Source: a virus
Strand: one strand, 5' to 3'
IMG/VR virus record: IMGVR_UViG_3300035698_002972
Coordinates: 1-25,399 of that record
Length of the DNA stretch: 25,399 bases
Shown here: in pieces, positions 22,694-25,399 of the stretch
How positions within the stretch are numbered: position 1 is the first letter of the stretch
How the letters are laid out: every line of letters starts with the position of its first letter
Made by a program: the position numbers and the translations under genes
Notes under the pieces: model-generated
What the model saw: only the letters and a program-made list of their open reading frames with translations
Told to the model about the DNA's origin: nothing
Databases searched by the model: none

Positions 22694-24207
22694 TGAAAGT
22701 AATTATACCAAAAATAACAGATTTAATTGCCAGTAATATAACAGAGCCATTAACGGATTGGGCAGTTGGAACAGCTTATGTAGCTGGTGATAAGGCTTAT
22801 GTTCTAATTTCTGACTTTGATGATCTTATAACTGATGGAGATTGTTTTTCTGCTTCTTTTACAGGGGATGGTGCAGAGTGGGCGCACAATCCAACAACAT
22901 CTGCCTATGATTGTGATGCGAGTCAAGCTGGTAATTCTAAATTATACCAAACTGTTCAAGCCTCAAAAGTTGTTTCAGGGGATAAATATCTTGTGCAATT
23001 TGAAATAACCACATACACGGCTGGAAATGTTGCTGGATATGTTGGTGGAACATCAGGAGCAAATGTTGCAGTTGCAGGATACTATCAACAGGAAATAGTT
23101 GCTGGTAGTACAGATGCCAAAATTGGGGTGATTGCTGATTTGAACTTTGATGGGTCGATCTCAAATGTTTTGGTTAAAAAGTTAGGTGGGAATGTTCAAA
23201 AAGATATTTATGAATCTCAAACCGGGCAGACCGGGAATTTTCCACCCCCCGACGATTTTACAAATTGGGTCAGGAGGGAAGCTTCAAATAGATGGAAAAT
23301 GTTTGATGATTATACCAGTACCCAAACTGAATTAATTGATATCATCCATGTTAAAGTTGATTCTTCTAAGTGTGATGCTCTTGCTCTTTTCAATACAGAG
23401 GGAACCACAAGCAGAATAATTGTAACAGAAAATTCAACAAATTATGCTGGAACATCTGCTGACAGCATTACAATAGGAACTGGTGCAAAGAGTTTTCCAA
23501 ACGCTACGGTAGGTAAACTTTGGGTTGCTGATGATAAAATAGAAATTGAATCGGATGCAGACCCATTAAAATTTATGGTTGGTACAGTTACATCATATAA
23601 CTCTACAACTGGTGCTTTGGTTGTTAATGTAACATCTGTTCAAAGTGATGGCTCTGGGCCGTATACTGATTGGTCTATTAGGTATGTATGGGTTAATACA
23701 ACTCATGCTTTTACTCTGTCTGAATCATTATCTTGGAGTGATTACTTTTTTACAGAAATCCGATTTTCAGATTCAAATACACAAGAATTTAATTTGTCAT
23801 TTGATACTTCATGCAGAGTGATTATTACAGGGGCTACAAGTCAAATAATCAGATGTGGCCATATGATAGTTGGCAATACCAGAGCATTAGGCAGCACACA
23901 ACCTGATATAAGTGTATCACTCTCTGATTATTCAGTAAAGGAAACTAACACATATGGCGAAACATATTTGTCTCAAGGGGCTTATGCTCAAAATATGAGC
24001 TTTGATTTTTATGTTGAATCAGGTGGAACAGATCAAGTTTATCAAACAATAGCACAATTGAGAGCAATCCCTTGTGCATGGGATTCAAATGAAAATGACT
24101 CTGATTTGGCAACATTAGTTTCTTATGGAGTTTATGACGGATTTACTGAATTGATTAGAACACCAACATATACAATAGTCTCTTTGGATATTAAAGGTTT
24201 AACATAG
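22693..24207 (+). CDS. Distal tail/baseplate protein with inserted carbohydrate-binding-type domain
   Basis: 504 residues, coupled to the tape measure by TAATG. Residues 23-39 (WAVGTAYVAGDKAYVLI) and 168-205 (VQKDIYESQTGQTGN and later NRWKMFDD) look like the two halves of a module common just downstream of phage tape measure genes. About 40-167 intervene with jelly-roll traits (QAGNSKLYQTVQA, GDKYLVQFEITTYTAGNVAGY, TDAKIGVIADLNFDGSISNVLVKKL), resembling CBM4/9-type domains. The C-terminal 210-504 is beta-rich, with ITGATSQIIRCGHMIVG and a final TYTIVSLDIKGLT. It probably forms part of the tail tip and may contact host glycans. No enzyme motif. Confidence 0.65.
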   Translation: MKVIIPKITDLIASNITEPLTDWAVGTAYVAGDKAYVLISDFDDLITDGDCFSASFTGDGAEWAHNPTTSAYDCDASQAGNSKLYQTVQASKVVSGDKYLVQFEITTYTAGNVAGYVGGTSGANVAVAGYYQQEIVAGSTDAKIGVIADLNFDGSISNVLVKKLGGNVQKDIYESQTGQTGNFPPPDDFTNWVRREASNRWKMFDDYTSTQTELIDIIHVKVDSSKCDALALFNTEGTTSRIIVTENSTNYAGTSADSITIGTGAKSFPNATVGKLWVADDKIEIESDADPLKFMVGTVTSYNSTTGALVVNVTSVQSDGSGPYTDWSIRYVWVNTTHAFTLSESLSWSDYFFTEIRFSDSNTQEFNLSFDTSCRVIITGATSQIIRCGHMIVGNTRALGSTQPDISVSLSDYSVKETNTYGETYLSQGAYAQNMSFDFYVESGGTDQVYQTIAQLRAIPCAWDSNENDSDLATLVSYGVYDGFTELIRTPTYTIVSLDIKGLT

Positions 24208-24216
24208 GAGAAAAAT

Positions 24217-25038
24217 ATGGCTATTACACAAACAATAACAGCATTAAGTACACCACCATCCAGGACTGATCCTGATACATTTGACAGCAGGGCAGATACT
24301 TTTTTAACGGAAGTGCCTACTCTCGGAACTGAGATCAATACATGGGCTGGTCAGGCCAACGCTCTCGCTGTCGCTACCAATGCTAATCAAACAGCAGCAG
24401 AATTGGCAGAAGCAAATGCAGAGGCAGCACAAACAGCAGCAGAGGCAGCAGCAAATGCAACAGAATGGCTTATCGGAACAACGTATGATGATGGTGATGT
24501 TGTATGGGGTTCTGATTCAAAGTCTTACAGGGCAGCGCAAGGCACCAATGTTGGGCATGATCCTGTTGGTGATGGTGGGACATGGTGGGTTTTATTGGGT
24601 GGCACAACCGGCATAATTTATTCAGCCCTTGGGAGCGATGAATCATGGACAGGTCTAACCGAAACTATAACAGCCGGGGAAATACTTACAATCGGTGAAA
24701 CTGCATATCTCAAATCAGACGGTAAATATTGGCTTGCAGATGCAGATGCAGAAGCCACAGCAGATACCAAACTTGTAATGGCAACCGCAACAATCTCAGC
24801 AGATGGCACCGGTGTTGTATTGCTCCCGAGTTCATTATCTTACATGAGAGTTGATGCCACAACAGAGTGGACAGTAACAGCAGCCGGTGACGTGATGTAT
24901 CTGTCAACCACAGCCGGGGAGCTTACAAATGATCCGTCAGGTTACACAACTGGAGACATAGTCCGGGTTTGTGGTTATATGGAAACAGCTACAGTTCTTT
25001 GTTTTGATGTTTCAGGAACTTTCATTGAGGTGGCATAA
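24217..25038 (+). CDS. Tail fibre / receptor-binding type protein
   Basis: 273 residues, ATG 24217 with TAGGAG at 24205-24210. The N-terminus carries the phage fibre signature P.RTDPDTF.SRAD.FL...P....EIN. Residues 48-82 are an Ala-rich heptad-like helix (ATNANQTAAELAEANAEAAQ and onward), suited to a trimeric stalk. Residues 84-127 form a chitin-binding-like module (WLIGTTYDDGDVVW...SYRAAQGTN.GHDP). The remaining beta-rich, Thr/Ala-rich part ends in a hydrophobic strand. The role is attachment at the tail tip or side fibre; receptor unknown. Confidence 0.7.
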   Translation: MAITQTITALSTPPSRTDPDTFDSRADTFLTEVPTLGTEINTWAGQANALAVATNANQTAAELAEANAEAAQTAAEAAANATEWLIGTTYDDGDVVWGSDSKSYRAAQGTNVGHDPVGDGGTWWVLLGGTTGIIYSALGSDESWTGLTETITAGEILTIGETAYLKSDGKYWLADADAEATADTKLVMATATISADGTGVVLLPSSLSYMRVDATTEWTVTAAGDVMYLSTTAGELTNDPSGYTTGDIVRVCGYMETATVLCFDVSGTFIEVA

Positions 25039-25399
25039 TGGCTGATAATCCTACAGTTGGAAATAAAACATGGGTCGATACTGCAATTGATATACAAGTT
25101 AAATTGTATGAAGAATCTTCAGAGGATGAATTTAAAAAACATAAAACCAGAAGGTCTAAACCAGACCAGGAAAAATTTGAAGATAGAAAAATTAATATCT
25201 TTGACAAAGCCTCAGTAAAACGTCAAATCTTTAATGAAATGCGCCCAGCAAAGGTATCAAAGGTTGGTCTTGATTTTGAGTTAAAAGGTTTCAATTTCAA
25301 AACATTACTCAAAGAAGATGCCCAAAACTCTGAACCCTGGGGATACATTGAAGGAGATAAGAAATTAAACTTCACCCACAAGCAAATGCGATGGGATAA
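25038..25399 (+). CDS. Unknown tail-region protein (3' truncated by the window edge)
   Basis: ATG 25038 lies in a TAATG overlap with the fibre gene, with GAGGTGG upstream. The frame stays open for 120 codons to the right edge, without a stop. The visible part is soluble and basic: WVDTAIDIQVKLYEESSEDEF, KKHKTRRSKPDQEKFEDRK, then KASVKRQIFNEMRPAKVSKVGLDFELKGF and WGYIEGDKKLNF. No recognised domain. Its location suggests a tail or lysis-adjacent product, but nothing in the sequence decides this. Confidence 0.6.
   Translation, partial: MADNPTVGNKTWVDTAIDIQVKLYEESSEDEFKKHKTRRSKPDQEKFEDRKINIFDKASVKRQIFNEMRPAKVSKVGLDFELKGFNFKTLLKEDAQNSEPWGYIEGDKKLNFTHKQMRWD

Noticed and set aside
1-25399. Prophage attachment site, CRISPR array, tRNA or insertion sequence
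   Set aside because: No direct repeat flanks, spacer-repeat pattern, cloverleaf or transposase was found by eye.

Overview
This window is one strand of a tailed-phage (or prophage) late region. Every supportable gene reads left to right, most start and stop codons overlap or nearly touch, and the order is the HK97/lambda-type siphovirus order: virion decoration proteins, head-tail connector, head closure, gp10-like protein, tail completion, tail tube, tail assembly chaperones with a frameshift, tape measure, then distal tail and fibre proteins. Terminase, portal, protease and major capsid would lie to the left and are not in the window. The DNA is moderately AT-rich and translation signals are bacterial (Shine-Dalgarno sites, ATG/GTG/TTG starts). 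A long non-contractile tail and a bacterial host, probably Gram-negative, fit best; nothing seen fixes the host species. No integrase, tRNA, CRISPR array or insertion sequence was found.

Layout. 1-350 is the Lys/Glu/Ala-rich end of a gene. 427-5345 holds a run of probable virion surface proteins: two tandem lectin-fold paralogues, two proteins sharing an N-terminal module, two further paralogues, a small YkgJ-type cysteine-cluster protein, and a protein with a jelly-roll-like insert. 5361-5691 carries two very small genes, one basic and one with a membrane segment. 5688-9119 is the connector/neck set: a gp6-like connector with an inserted domain, head closure, a gp10-like protein interrupted by a 345-residue intein with a Vsr-like endonuclease, two small unknowns and a tail-completion candidate.

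9116-14068 is an unusual cargo inside the tail operon: a stand-alone response-regulator receiver, a MobA-like nucleotidyltransferase, a GT2 glycosyltransferase, a three-domain GT-B/GT-A/methyltransferase protein and a double GT-A protein, all coupled by 1-4 base overlaps or direct abutment. A terminator-like hairpin follows. The tail tube gene comes next and is flanked on both sides by strong RNA structures. It is followed by the chaperone pair, joined by a clear -1 frameshift signal (A AAA AAC with an upstream SD-like site and a downstream stem). The second chaperone reading frame has no start codon of its own.

15522-16613 has a small zinc-type protein and a free-standing GIY-YIG homing endonuclease. 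The 2030-residue tape measure gene follows (16601-22693), then two distal tail/fibre proteins and a gene cut by the right edge.

Most interesting points: the intein at the conserved motif of the gp10-like protein, the complete frameshift cassette, the receiver-plus-glycosylation island, and repeated insertion of extra beta domains into otherwise standard virion proteins. Functional names come from reading motifs by eye; none was checked by database search.
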